Assembly: GCA_004151065.3 (NCBI GenBank)
Contig: NWUY0300035890.1
Location: forward strand, 28,530 to 39,693
Reading direction: 5' to 3'
From: Larix sibirica
Lineage: Eukaryota; Streptophyta; Pinopsida; Pinales; Pinaceae
Length of the DNA: 11,164 bases
Shown one piece after another: positions 1 to 7,580 of this stretch (within the stretch, counting starts at the first letter, position 1; each line of letters starts with the position of its first letter). The position numbers and the translations under genes are program-made. The notes below the pieces were generated by a model that had not been told where the DNA came from, did not search any database, and saw only the letters and a program-made list of their open reading frames with translations.

Positions 1-1
1 G

Positions 2-345
2 GGAATCAGAATAGCTCGTGGAGTCAAGGAGATCAACCATGCTCAGTTCGCTGATGACACGCTCCTATTGGGAGGAGCCAGTAATATTACTACTAAAAGA
101 ATAAAAAGTGAGCTTGATCTCTACAAAGAAGCCTCGGGTAGTCAAATAAACTACAGGAAAAGTCAAATTCACGGGTGGAATTGCACCACAAGAGAAATGA
201 CGAACATCTCCAGAATTCTGGAAATGGAGGGGAAGACACAATGGAATTACTTTAAATATATAGGAATCCCCATTTCCAGAGTAAACATAAAATCCGATCA
301 ATGGAGCCCTCTGCTCGACAAACTAAAGAACAAAATCAATAATTG
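2..345 (+). pseudogene. LINE reverse transcriptase fragment (palm to thumb)
   Basis: An open frame runs in from the left edge and reads through the catalytic motif FADDTLLLG (from about base 47), which carries the two adjacent catalytic aspartates of reverse transcriptases. It is followed by the plant LINE pattern Y-x-x-ASG-x-x-INY-x-KS (about 121-165), then YIGIPIS (about 259-279) and KINN (about 331-342). In the family this last motif precedes WG-x-(R/K)-WLS, but the frame breaks at the NN and endonuclease sequence follows. Fingers, thumb end and downstream regions of this copy are missing. The piece would have copied the element's RNA at a nicked target site. I infer it is inactive because it is truncated. 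Confidence 0.85.
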
Positions 346-347
346 NN

Positions 348-748
348 GGGATCCATTGTAAGAGACCAATTTCGGGAAACGGTGGAAGATCTCATTCATG
401 AATGGGAGCTAGAAGACATTAATCCCTCCAAAGGTAAATTTACTTGGACGAACAAAAGAAACGGGCCCAGGGCACATCGCCGCTAGATTGGACAGATTCT
501 TAGTCCATAGCTCCTTTCTTCTTCTAGGACTGGATGTCACCTCTAAAATCCTGCCTTTTAATGCATCAGATCACAAGCCTATTCTTTTAGATGTTTCCAA
601 AGACAAAAACTTGGGGCCCATTCCCTTCAGGTTCAGCCCATCTTGGATCCAGAAGGAAGGATTCCATGAAATTGTCCTCGGATCCTGGTCGAGACCAGTC
701 TCAAGATCACCATTCTTCATTTGGGAAGAAAAACTGAGGCATCTTTAA
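348..748 (+). pseudogene. LINE apurinic-type endonuclease, C-terminal part, frameshifted
   Basis: Starting immediately after the NN, frame 1 reads GGSIVRDQF, then WELEDINPSKGKFTWTNKR, a typical stretch of the exonuclease/endonuclease/phosphatase domain in plant LINEs. At about 461-470 a one-base insertion shifts the frame; frame 2 then continues with HIAARLDRFLVHSSFL, and SDHKPILLDV (about 566-595), the signature in which the conserved Asp-His belongs to the catalytic site. The N-terminal half of the domain, with the other catalytic residues, is absent. A TAA at 746-748 ends the frame, after which the same frame carries on as the linker. This domain would nick target DNA to start target-primed reverse transcription. 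It is not functional here. Confidence 0.83.
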
Positions 749-1248
749 AAAGATCTCAAGATCTAGGCTAAAAACATAAAATCTCCTTCACATCAGAGAT
801 TGGAATCCCAAACTCAGTTGGAAAATCACCAAATCTTATTGGAAGAAATCCCAATCACCAATGAGAAAATGGAACATGAATTGGATCTTCAAAGGAAACT
901 TCACTCTGCATGTATAGAGAAGGAAGATTATTGGAGGCAGAAGTCTAGAAGCCTTTGGCTACAAGCTTGTGACAAGAATACCAGTTTCTTCCACAAACAA
1001 GCTGAAGCCAGGAAGCAGTACAATTCGGTTAAAGAAATTCAAAGCCATGACCAAATTATTAACGATTTCAACGAAATCAAACAGGTTGCTCATCTCCACT
1101 TCAAAGAGTTGTACTCAGAAAATACTCACATGCAGGATGAAAGAAGTAAGAAGATTATAGAGTTTGTCCCATCTCTAGTAACGCGGGAAATCAATCAAAA
1201 TCTCATGGCACCGATTACCAGAAAAGAAATCAAGACAACCTTGGGAAA
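749..1248 (+). pseudogene. LINE linker between endonuclease and RT, with start of RT
   Basis: This continues the endonuclease frame (frame 2) after the TAA at 746-748 and a second stop, TAG at 764-766, where the family pattern K-x-W-A-K suggests a lost tryptophan. The segment shows the usual LINE landmarks: a charged helical stretch, then K-E-x-x-W-x-Q-K-S-R-x-x-W-L (about 919-963), D-K-N-T-S-F-F-H-K (about 972-998) and the lead-in to the RT domain, I-T-x-K-E-I (about 1213-1230). It stops at the N at 1249, beyond which RNase H sequence follows, so almost the whole RT is missing from this piece. There is no ordinary gene here; it is the middle of a polyprotein. Confidence 0.8.
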
Positions 1249-1249
1249 N

Positions 1250-1494
1250 ATGTCTTTGGCGACTCAAGGATGGTGATCCAAGCCCTCATTACCAAAAATC
1301 GACCCAAAAATATGAGACTCTGGCATATACTCAAGAAAATCAAGATTATCATGAAATCTTTCCAAAGAATTGAGATCTTCCACATTTTGCGAAACCTCAA
1401 TGGAGATGCGGATCTTGCTGTTAACGAAGCAGTCCCACTGAGCAAAGGAATTCTAAAAATCAATGGGATCACTAAACTCTTCACCATTCGATAA
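1250..1494 (+). pseudogene. LINE RNase H domain, C-terminal part
   Basis: Directly after the N at 1249, frame 1 reads VFGDSRMVIQALI (1252-1290), in which the Asp of GDS is the third catalytic acidic residue of RNase H. Later come IEIFHILRNLNGDADLAVNEA (about 1369-1431), the conserved H-x-x-R-x-x-N-x-x-A-D pattern with the last catalytic Asp, and SKG and NGI near the end, typical of the C-terminus of plant LINE ORF2. It stops at TAA 1492-1494. The first half of the domain, holding the first two catalytic acids, is missing. RNase H would remove the RNA template during element replication. Confidence 0.82.
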
Positions 1495-1507
1495 GAAAAA
1501 CGACATT

Positions 1508-1834
1508 ATGAATTGGAATCAACAGGCAGGGCCTCGGTCTAAACTAGAAGATGATGTTTTAAAGGAAAGATAGAGAATTTGTAGAACACTGGAGGAATTA
1601 ATGGGGTCTCGGGCGAGGTTTTCTCTCAAGGCTGCAGATTTTTTGGGCCAGCATAAGAACCACCATCCAATCACAATGAATGTGAGGGAATACCATTCAT
1701 TGGGCAGGCATTTGGTCGAGACTCTCACTCAGGAAAAAAGATTGACGTTGAAAACGTTAAAGGATATCAGAACCGTGCCCTGCATTGGGAGAAATGCTCG
1801 CCTCCTATATCAGAACCGTGGCCTCCTACAATAG
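1508..1834 (+). pseudogene. Reading frame downstream of LINE RNase H, unrecognised
   Basis: After the RNase H stop, another frame opens with an ATG at 1508, meets a TAG at about 1571 and otherwise stays open to 1834. The predicted protein is hydrophilic and rich in Lys, Arg, Leu and Glu. I recognise no domain. It could be a C-terminal extension of ORF2 reached through a lost frame, or chance openness of the LINE 3' untranslated region. Its position between RNase H and the A-tail ties it to the element and not to a host gene. Confidence 0.35.
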
Positions 1835-2062
1835 TTTCGACAAACTGCATGGTTTCAATGCTTCCTGAACTGTCCCTGTGGTCCCTTACTCAGTGATGTT
1901 TGGAGCTGGATCGGTTTGGTTTTGGCTTGATGAGCTCTAGTTTTAGGATTATGCTGGGGGATGAATCTTGACATTTCAAACAAGAATACCTCTTTTTGCT
2001 ATAATTGTCCCAGCCCTCTTCGTTGTTTTAATACAAATTATAACCGTTTTTGTTAAAAAAAA
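1835..2062 (+). other. LINE 3' untranslated region and A-tail
   Basis: Non-coding, T-rich sequence with the look of a plant LINE 3' end, including GTTGTTTTAATACAAATTA and a terminal A8 run at 2055-2062. The run marks the likely insertion boundary. No canonical polyadenylation signal other than the AT-rich stretch stands out. Confidence 0.6.
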
Positions 2063-2241
2063 TTAATAGTCAAATGAAGCTTTAATTAAAAACAACAGTG
2101 GACTTTTGTGAACCTATAATAACTTTTTGATTGTACAAGTTAGAGAAGGCATTGGAAGACAATTGCTTTTGAGGAGAGTTTGACCTTTTAGGAGTGGCTA
2201 TGCAAATGCATGGCCTTGCTATTAGAGGTGCTTCCACTGGA

Positions 2242-2246
2242 TCAAT
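2242..2246. repeat. Target-site duplication, left copy
   Basis: TCAAT directly left of the LTR element. It matches ACAAT at 5509-5513 in four of five bases, as expected for a 5-bp Copia-type duplication with one later change. Confidence 0.6.
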
Positions 2247-2634
2247 TGATGGGAAAATATGTAAACAACAAAAATAGAGAGAGTAAAATTTCCAACAAGA
2301 ATGGTGGTGGTGTCAACAAACACAGTTACAATACTTAAGCACATAGAGTAGTGCTCTCAATGATCTAGTGATCCAATGATATCCATTGATTTGATGATAG
2401 ACCGATCCATAAGGATCATCTATAAATAGGTTTGGCTTGGGGATTAAACTAGTAACAAAGGAACCACACAGGTCACAAACATCCATAGTTGTCCACAATT
2501 GTCCATAAGACTAAAATCTTAGATACCAAAGTGGACACATCATATGCATACTTTAGTCGATGGTCGAATACCTCGAACAATCAAATCTCTTACTCCGATA
2601 AGGTGAGGTTACCACAAAATGTATGGTTCCAACA
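2247..2634 (-). repeat. 3' LTR (left-hand copy in window coordinates)
   Basis: 388-bp partner of 5120-5508. The plus-strand left end reads TGATGGG, one change from the TGTTGGG of the other copy, and the right end CCAACA is intact. Shared blocks include AATTTCCAACAAGAA, CTATAAATA and GGTGAGGTTACCACAAAA. Confidence 0.87.
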
Positions 2635-2641
2635 CCCCCTC
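2635..2641 (-). other. Polypurine tract next to the 3' LTR
   Basis: The minus strand reads GAGGGGG immediately before the LTR's TGTTGG, the expected place for the plus-strand DNA primer. Two further purine runs on the same strand lie nearby (2682-2686 and 3100-3109). Confidence 0.75.
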
Positions 2642-3365
2642 GTAAACTCATCTTGGAGGAAAGGACATATTACATAACATTCCCCCTTAATTTGATCTGA
2701 ACTGCAAACATTGATCAACCTTGGTACAATAACATTATTGGAAGAGGTATGAAACACTGCCACCTCTGACGTCAAACTCAATGCAATCGTCCAATCCATC
2801 AAACAAGTTGCCACACTGCCATTGAAACAGTCCCAGTTGATCAATTGACTATACAACAAGACAACATAATCCAGTCAATTAATCGACTATCCAATAACGC
2901 AACAAGTATAGGTAGTCATTGTCTACCAATATAGTCTGTGTATTTCCACCAGTCATTGATCTGTAATCAGCCTCAAGCCAACCCAATACATAAATCAATC
3001 GAATATAGTTCAATCGATCTCAACAACATCTTCGTTGATTCATTCATCATGACATCAATTGGGTTTACGCAACAAACAACTTAAATTCCTTCAATTTATC
3101 CCCCCCTTTAAACACAATTGAGGGATCAATATAATAAAATGAAGCAACAACAAAGTTTAGACGAAGCTCAGTCAACGAACATCCCAATCGAAACTCATTC
3201 GAGTGTCATCTTTGGTCAATCCTCGGTCGACCACTTACAATGTAATCAACAACAAGCAAGAGGGACATTATACAACAATACGGTTGAAGATACACATCTG
3301 CATGAAGTCCTCAAGCATTTGTTCAAATTATTCCACGACCATTCATCAATCCAACCACAATCTAT
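2642..3365 (-). other. Non-coding 3' internal region of the LTR element
   Basis: About 720 bases between the coiled-coil frame's end and the polypurine tract hold no convincing coding frame on either strand. The sequence is AT-rich and repeatedly uses words such as TCAATCGA, CAATTGA and AATCGACT. The minus strand has an extra purine run AAAGGGGGGG (3100-3109) and another G5 run (2682-2686), which could be decayed or duplicated polypurine tracts. Confidence 0.5.
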
Positions 3366-4549
3366 CTAAGTAGTTGGCAATGGTCCATGATTTTGTCTTT
3401 CACGTCTTTTCTGCAAAGTTTTGAAGGCAGAGTTGCCATCTTTCCAAGAATTTTGGTTCTTGGGAAAATTCCTTTGATCCTTCTAATGAGGATGACTATA
3501 TGGCACATCTTTCTATTCTGATGGAACATGTGATGCAGACTCAGGTTCTGGTTCACATATAGGAGTAGAACAACCCTGCATATCAACAATAATTTCATTT
3601 ACAACAACCTTCTCATGTTCGGGCTCATTAGAAACAACCAATTCATTAATTTGTTTAGCATAATCAACAACAGGTTGGTCTTCTATCACTTCAATATAAA
3701 CACCTCCAACAACAAATAACATTGCTCTGGTGTCGGAAAAACATGGTGTAGGCAGTAGCAACATCATAGCCAAGACTTGCTCTAGGTGACTTCAGCTCAG
3801 GGGTAATAAGAGTAGCAATTCCCTACCCATTCTTCCCAAGTCCCGCTCTGGTATATCCCATCTTGCTCATAAGTCAAGACCCTATATCTATAGTGTATTT
3901 CTCAAAACTAGGAGAAAAGGCATCAATAACCAACAAATCATTAGATGTAACAAAAACATTATCAACATCCTTCTTACAGTTAGCTTGTTTACAAATAATT
4001 AGGCTACAAGCAACATTATGAAAGGTAGAAGAAGTAATAGGTGAGCCTAGTAGCTCAACACCGATAATATTCTTCTCAACTCTATGTAGTTGACTAATCT
4101 TTAGTTCAACACTCAGCTTGCAATCCTGCAAATTCTTAACCGTCTCATCTATTTTTCTGCCAGTTGTAGTAGCAAGGCATCATAATCTTCTTTTAAATCT
4201 TGATATTCATCAAACAAGCGGTTATTGCTTGCTTGAAGAGGAGCAACTCTTCACAAAGCTCATCGACATAAGCCTACAAATGGGCAACCTCATTAGCTAA
4301 CTCGTCATTATTTTCCTCTAGTTTGCAAATTTTCTCCTTCAAGGCAACATTTTCATCATGAAAAAAGGATTTCACATCTTGTTCCAAGTCGTCGATAATC
4401 CCTGTCTTATCACCAAATTCATCTACAATATTATGGAAAACAGTTTCATTATCCGTTCTAGAGCATAAATATTTTATAGATTTCTCATCCATCTGTAATA
4501 GAATAACAGTCTGAAACAAGGAAGCCTCATATTCCAGCAATGCACACAA
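3366..4549 (-). pseudogene. Broken coiled-coil plus G-patch-like ORF carried by the LTR element
   Basis: A decayed frame of roughly 390 codons runs on the minus strand. The first part (4549-4277, first in-frame ATG at 4492) is acidic and helical, ending in a heptad-like stretch LKEKICKLEENNDELANEV. A TAG at 4276-4274, probably from CAG, interrupts it, and the same frame continues with YVDELCEELLLFKQA. At least two frameshifts lie between about 4205 and 4155. The next part (to 3874) continues LQDCKLSVELKISQLHRVEKN. After a TGA at 3876-3874 comes LMSKMGYTRAGLGKNG, a TAG (3825-3823, probably lost Gln), GIATLI and SLGY, which resembles a G-patch (MGY, GLGKN, Q-G-I, P-I, GLGY). A frameshift near 3720-3745 leads to an acidic segment, two more stops (3515-3513, 3485-3483) and a basic tail ending at TAG 3368-3366. 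G-patches are RNA-binding or helicase-activating modules. The role in the element is unknown. Confidence 0.6.
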
Positions 4550-4728
4550 CAGTCACACACTTTAGTGCACGGTCAAATTGATGCTACACCATGCTTTCAG
4601 TCATCCCTTCAACAAAAAAAAAATGAAATCAAGAAACTGGTCCTTGAAACCTTCAATCCACTCAAATTATTTCCGAGTAGTAGACTTATCATATCCAGTT
4701 GCCACACTTAAATCTTCAAGCGAGACTG

Positions 4729-4887
4729 TCAACTTCTACACCAAAAGTTATTCAATCGATGACCAACAAGTTGAGCATGCAAGGAAAATCCACTCTGTGC
4801 ATCATTAGAACAATATTTGAAAGGAAGGGTTTCAATCATGCGTCGATAACCCAAATCACAAGTCAAAGGAAAATCCATGGGATGCAT
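4729..4887 (-). pseudogene. Short reading frame in the 5' internal part of the LTR element
   Basis: A 52-codon frame starts with ATG CAT CCC ATG at 4887 and ends at TGA 4731-4729. The product, beginning MHPMDFPLTCDLGYRRMIE, has ordinary protein-like composition but matches no family I know. It lies between the primer site and the coiled-coil frame, so it may be the start of the element's protein, later separated by frameshifts. The sequence between 4729 and 4550 has several stops in all three minus frames. Confidence 0.3.
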
Positions 4888-5107
4888 AATTATCCATCAC
4901 AATAAATATGCAAGGAACCATTTAGATTAGGGCATACACTAAGTCGTATAATCAAAATTTGCATAAGCCTTAATCACAAAGCCATCAGTCGATCCATCAT
5001 GCCCATCAAAATGTTTTTCATGAATCCTAACTTTTCAACGCCAACCCATAACATTTGCCCAAAACTCTCTTTTAGATTTCTATCAAACCTAGATAATAAA
5101 CCCAAGC

Positions 5108-5119
5108 GCTCCGATACCA
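5108..5119 (-). other. Primer binding site, initiator tRNA-Met type
   Basis: The minus strand reads TGGTATCGGAGC, abutting the 5' LTR with no spacer. The usual plant initiator-Met site is TGGTATCAGAGC, so 11 of 12 bases match. It would prime minus-strand DNA synthesis and it sets the element's orientation. Confidence 0.85.
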
Positions 5120-5508
5120 TGTTGGGAAAATATAGGTAAACAACAAAAATAAAGAGAGTAGAATTTCCAACAAGAACGGTGGCGGGGTCAACAGACATCG
5201 TTACAACACTTAAGCACAAGCAACAATGCTCCCAATGATACAATGATCCAATGATCCTCCATGATCCGATGATAGACCAATCCATAAGGATCGTCTATAA
5301 ATATGTTTGGCTAGGGGCCTAAACCAATAACAAAGGGACCGCATAGGTCACAACCATCCAAAGCTGTCCACAATTGTCCACAAGACTCGGATCTTGGATC
5401 CCAAAGTGGACATGCCATATGCATAATTTAGTATGCGGTCGGCTCCCTCAAATAATCAACTCCCTTACTTCACAAGGTGAGGTTACCACAAAACATACGG
5501 TTCCAACA
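5120..5508 (-). repeat. 5' LTR (right-hand copy in window coordinates)
   Basis: 389-bp copy that aligns along its length with 2247-2634, differing by scattered substitutions and small indels. Both termini are intact: plus-strand TGTTGG at 5120 and CCAACA ending at 5508. A TATA-like element (plus strand CTATAAATA, minus strand TATTTATAG) sits near 5296-5304 and could be the LTR promoter. Its near-palindromic form makes direction uncertain from this motif alone, but the adjacent primer site fixes the element on the minus strand. Confidence 0.88.
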
Positions 5509-5513
5509 ACAAT
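5509..5513. repeat. Target-site duplication, right copy
   Basis: ACAAT directly right of the LTR element; partner of TCAAT at 2242-2246. Confidence 0.6.
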
Positions 5514-5785
5514 TTGTATGCAAGTAATGAAGGCATCCTCTTGCTTAAACTATTGTTGTATTTTCTAGTGGAAAATGTAAGCAACTTTTATTGAATAAAT
5601 AAAAAGTTACATGCAATATTGTTGCCAAGGGTAAGATAAAAAAATGTGTAAACAATCCTATAAATGTTAATAGAAAGTTTAGATAATGCTTCCTTGGACT
5701 TACAAAATGATTCCATGGTAAACTTCAAAGATGTGTCCTATATACCAGGTCGAGATTAGATAATCAATCTAAAATTATGATGGAC

Positions 5786-6058
5786 CTACAACTCCCTTAT
5801 CCATTCCTCTATTCCCATGATACCACGTCTCTCTGTGAGACTAGTGTCCCCTTTATCCATTTTATTCCTTTCTTTATTATGTTTTATGTATACGTGCTCA
5901 AAGGAAGTGCTACCAAACTTCATAGAGATGATTGCTTTGAAGGCCAGTGCTATTAAAAAGAGATTTATTACCTTTTCTTTACCTATTAAGAAACGACATA
6001 CCAATTGGGAATCCCTATAAATTTGAATGTTTCTTATATTATGTTCAATAAAAAACAT
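5786..6058 (-). pseudogene. LINE RNase H, C-terminal part (second copy)
   Basis: The minus frame reads IQIYRDSQLVCRFLIGKEK, equivalent to the family's GDSQLV motif with Gly replaced by Arg but the catalytic Asp kept. It is followed by FEHVYIKHNKERNKMDKG, the H-V-x-R-x-x-N-x-x-A-D-x-L-A site in which the final catalytic Asp position reads Asn or is displaced. It ends IEEWIREL before the stop. It overlaps the preceding frame by 25 bases, a frameshift and not a gene overlap. The N-terminal half of RNase H is not recognisable. Confidence 0.72.
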
Positions 6059-6565
6059 TCATAAGATGAATTGTTGCTTGTATCTCTACCCAATTGTTGG
6101 TGCAAATCCTCGTTATAAGTTGAAAGTTGATCTTGCATTTCTCTAAGAATTTTATCATTCCTAGAACCCCTAGGACTAGGATTCCTTGTAGCAACTACAT
6201 CGAAAAACCCATTAACATACCAAGAGTTAAGGTTGAGAAAAGGAACTACACTTGGACTGGAATTTATGGATGGCTTAAGAATGAATTTTGGCATCTCCTT
6301 CAATTTGCAAAATACAACATTTAAAAATTTGACATTTTGATGTATCCATATGGACCATATATAGAAAAAGGGAAGAGTTAGAATGCTAGCCCTACTAATA
6401 TTCTCCAAGTACCAGTTCCTAAAGGCCTCTTTTAGCAGTGAATCTCCCCAATCTTTTGTGTCAAAGTGCAAGTTTGATAACGGAACACACTTCTAAGATA
6501 AATGATATTGTCTAAAAAGATGGAGAGGTGTTTCCATGTTTTCGTAATAAGATGGCAAATACTTA
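6034..6565 (-). pseudogene. LINE zinc-binding RT-associated region (zf-RVT-like)
   Basis: The minus strand reads ENMETPLHLFRQYHLS near 6550-6500, matching the E-x-x-x-H-L-F-x-x-C pattern of the zinc-binding region found after RT in plant LINEs, although the final cysteine is Tyr. After an in-frame TAG come WGDSLLKEAFRNWYLENI and then LPFFYIWSIWIHQNVKFLN (about 6390-6325), the well-known W-x-I-W-x-x-R-N-x-x-x-F pattern. The open part runs from 6471 to 6034; the last residues are read in a frame different from the RNase H that follows. The rest is a low-complexity linker. Confidence 0.68.
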
Positions 6566-6663
6566 GCCCCTTGAACTATTGCTTATTAAGTCCACCTCAC
6601 ATGAGGAGTTTATTTTCCATAGCTTATTACACACATAATAATAATTCAAAGGACCTTTAATCT

Positions 6664-7053
6664 TCAATTTCCATTTATAGCGAGACTTCTTATGGTCCTA
6701 GAAAGTATCCTAACATGCTCTTTTATATATCCCAATTGAACCAAATTTTCTCCCTATGTTAGATTGCCCCCTCATTTCAAAACATCTTTTTCTTCAATCA
6801 ACTTTATACCTGAATTTAAGAGAGGATATTTGAGGAGTTTCCAAGCTAGAGATAGCTCTATGGGAAGCTCTATATCCAAAGATTAAATCCTTGAACATTG
6901 GTTGAAAGAACCAAAGGATCTAGAGAAGAGATTAATGAAGTAATATAGACCTTTAGAGTTAAAGTAGGACCTTAGCTCCTCATATATAATGAAATTAGGG
7001 ACCAAACCTATCCAAGAGTCACGACCCAAATTAATAGATTTGCCATTTCCAAC
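6664..7053 (-). pseudogene. LINE segment between RT and zinc-binding region
   Basis: One minus frame reads GNGKSINLGRDSWIG (about 7050-7006), the standard plant LINE pattern I-G-x-G-x-x-I-x-x-W-x-D-x-W-L-G. It continues through LPIELSLAWKLLKYP and EEKDVLK to GGNLT. The frame is broken by TAA 6885-6883, TGA 6774-6772, TAG 6756-6754 and TGA 6666-6664. The two in LK*GGNLT*G fall where the family has tryptophan (D-x-W-x-W at this place), consistent with TGG changed to TGA or TAG. It is inactive. Confidence 0.65.
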
Positions 7054-7320
7054 TTATGATGTCAAATGATTTCCAATTAAAGGATATGCTTGTCATTGCT
7101 CTTTAGAAGAGGAAAGCTTGTATACATGAACTCTTTAAACTCCTAATTAAAATGCAAGGTCTCTCTATATCTCTAACAACTTGGATAATAAAAATAATCA
7201 TTATACAACTCTTTTATGCAACCAAACCTATAAAAAAAATTCCTATAATCCATAATGCAATACCCCTTTTCCAAGTTTAATAAGAAAACCAAACACATAG
7301 GAAAATGGCAAAGAAATGAC

Positions 7321-7560
7321 CCTATGTGAAAATTGTTATTATGAATGCCCTTTTAAAGAACACCATCCAAATGAACATCAAGAATCGCACGTCCCAACAT
7401 TTTGCCTATCTTTCCTTGACCATTCCACTTTTTAGCGGAGTGAATGTGTTATTTCCCACCAAATTGATCGTTACCATTGAGGCATAGTGAGGATCATACT
7501 TACCAAAACCCGAATATCGATTGCCCTGAACGGGTTCTCAACTCAGGCCTCTCCACATCC
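7321..7560. other. Unassigned spacer between LINE and NUP54 promoter
   Basis: No supported gene or RNA. Minus-strand reading gives short protein-like pieces that might be further decayed LINE RT, but no diagnostic RT motif is present. The right part, GC-richer around 7510-7560, may be NUP54 upstream promoter. Confidence 0.4.
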
Positions 7561-7572
7561 GTCCAGTAAAAT

Positions 7573-7580
7573 TATATAAA
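7573..7580 (+). promoter_or_regulatory. Probable TATA box of NUP54
   Basis: TATATAAA is followed by a GA-rich run (GACGAGAGAGAGAAAGC) about ten bases downstream. Such pyrimidine/purine-biased patches are common around plant transcription starts. A start of transcription near 7605 is inferred from the usual spacing of about 30 bases. Confidence 0.5.

Larger units (their letters stand above)
1..2062 (+). mobile_element. Scrambled non-LTR retrotransposon (plant LINE) remains
   Basis: The stretch holds recognisable pieces of a plant LINE ORF2 followed by a 3' tail ending in an A8 run at 2055-2062. An intact element is ordered endonuclease, linker, reverse transcriptase, RNase H. Here the order is RT palm/thumb, endonuclease C-terminal half, linker, RNase H. 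The two joints out of order coincide with NN (346-347) and N (1249). The left end is cut by the window edge. Several stops and a frameshift show it is dead. Two readings are possible: two truncated copies head to tail, the second with an internal deletion, or a collapsed-repeat assembly error. No target-site duplication could be assigned because the true 5' end is not visible. Confidence 0.85.
2247..5508 (-). mobile_element. Non-autonomous LTR retrotransposon, Copia-like ends
   Basis: Two direct repeats of 388 and 389 bp (2247-2634 and 5120-5508) flank about 2.5 kb. Read on the minus strand, each LTR begins TGTTGGAACC and the 5' copy ends CCCAACA. Directly after the 5' LTR (minus strand) lies TGGTATCGGAGC, one mismatch from the initiator-Met primer site TGGTATCAGAGC common in plant Copia elements. 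GAGGGGG lies directly before the 3' LTR. Flanks TCAAT/ACAAT are a near-perfect 5-bp target duplication. The internal part has no recognisable gag, protease, integrase, RT or RNase H, so it would depend on a partner element. It carries a broken coiled-coil/G-patch frame. The LTRs are roughly four-fifths identical by eye, implying an old insertion. Confidence 0.88.
5570..7320 (-). mobile_element. Second LINE fragment, minus strand, heavily decayed
   Basis: Read right to left this stretch gives, in the proper LINE order, a probable RT end (about 7310-7090, weak), the region after RT (7053-6664), the zinc-binding RT-associated region (about 6565-6034), RNase H (6058-5786) and a 3' tail that contains TTTATTCAATAAAAGTTGC near 5585-5600. 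The 5' limit is uncertain because the RT core is not seen. Its RNase H and 3' tail differ from those of the first LINE, so I take it as another family. Boundaries are approximate and no target duplication was found. Confidence 0.72.

Noticed and set aside
65-301. Minus-strand frame opposite the RT piece
   Set aside because: It is antisense to a clear RT motif (FADD), so it is a shadow.
2313-2498. 61-codon minus-strand frame
   Set aside because: It lies entirely within the LTR and is not kept in the other LTR copy.
4974-5285. 103-codon minus-strand frame
   Set aside because: It runs from inside the LTR through the primer binding site into the internal region, so it is chance openness across element control sequences.
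6127-6324. Plus-strand frames over 5817-6324
   Set aside because: They are antisense to the RNase H and zinc-binding remains of the second LINE.
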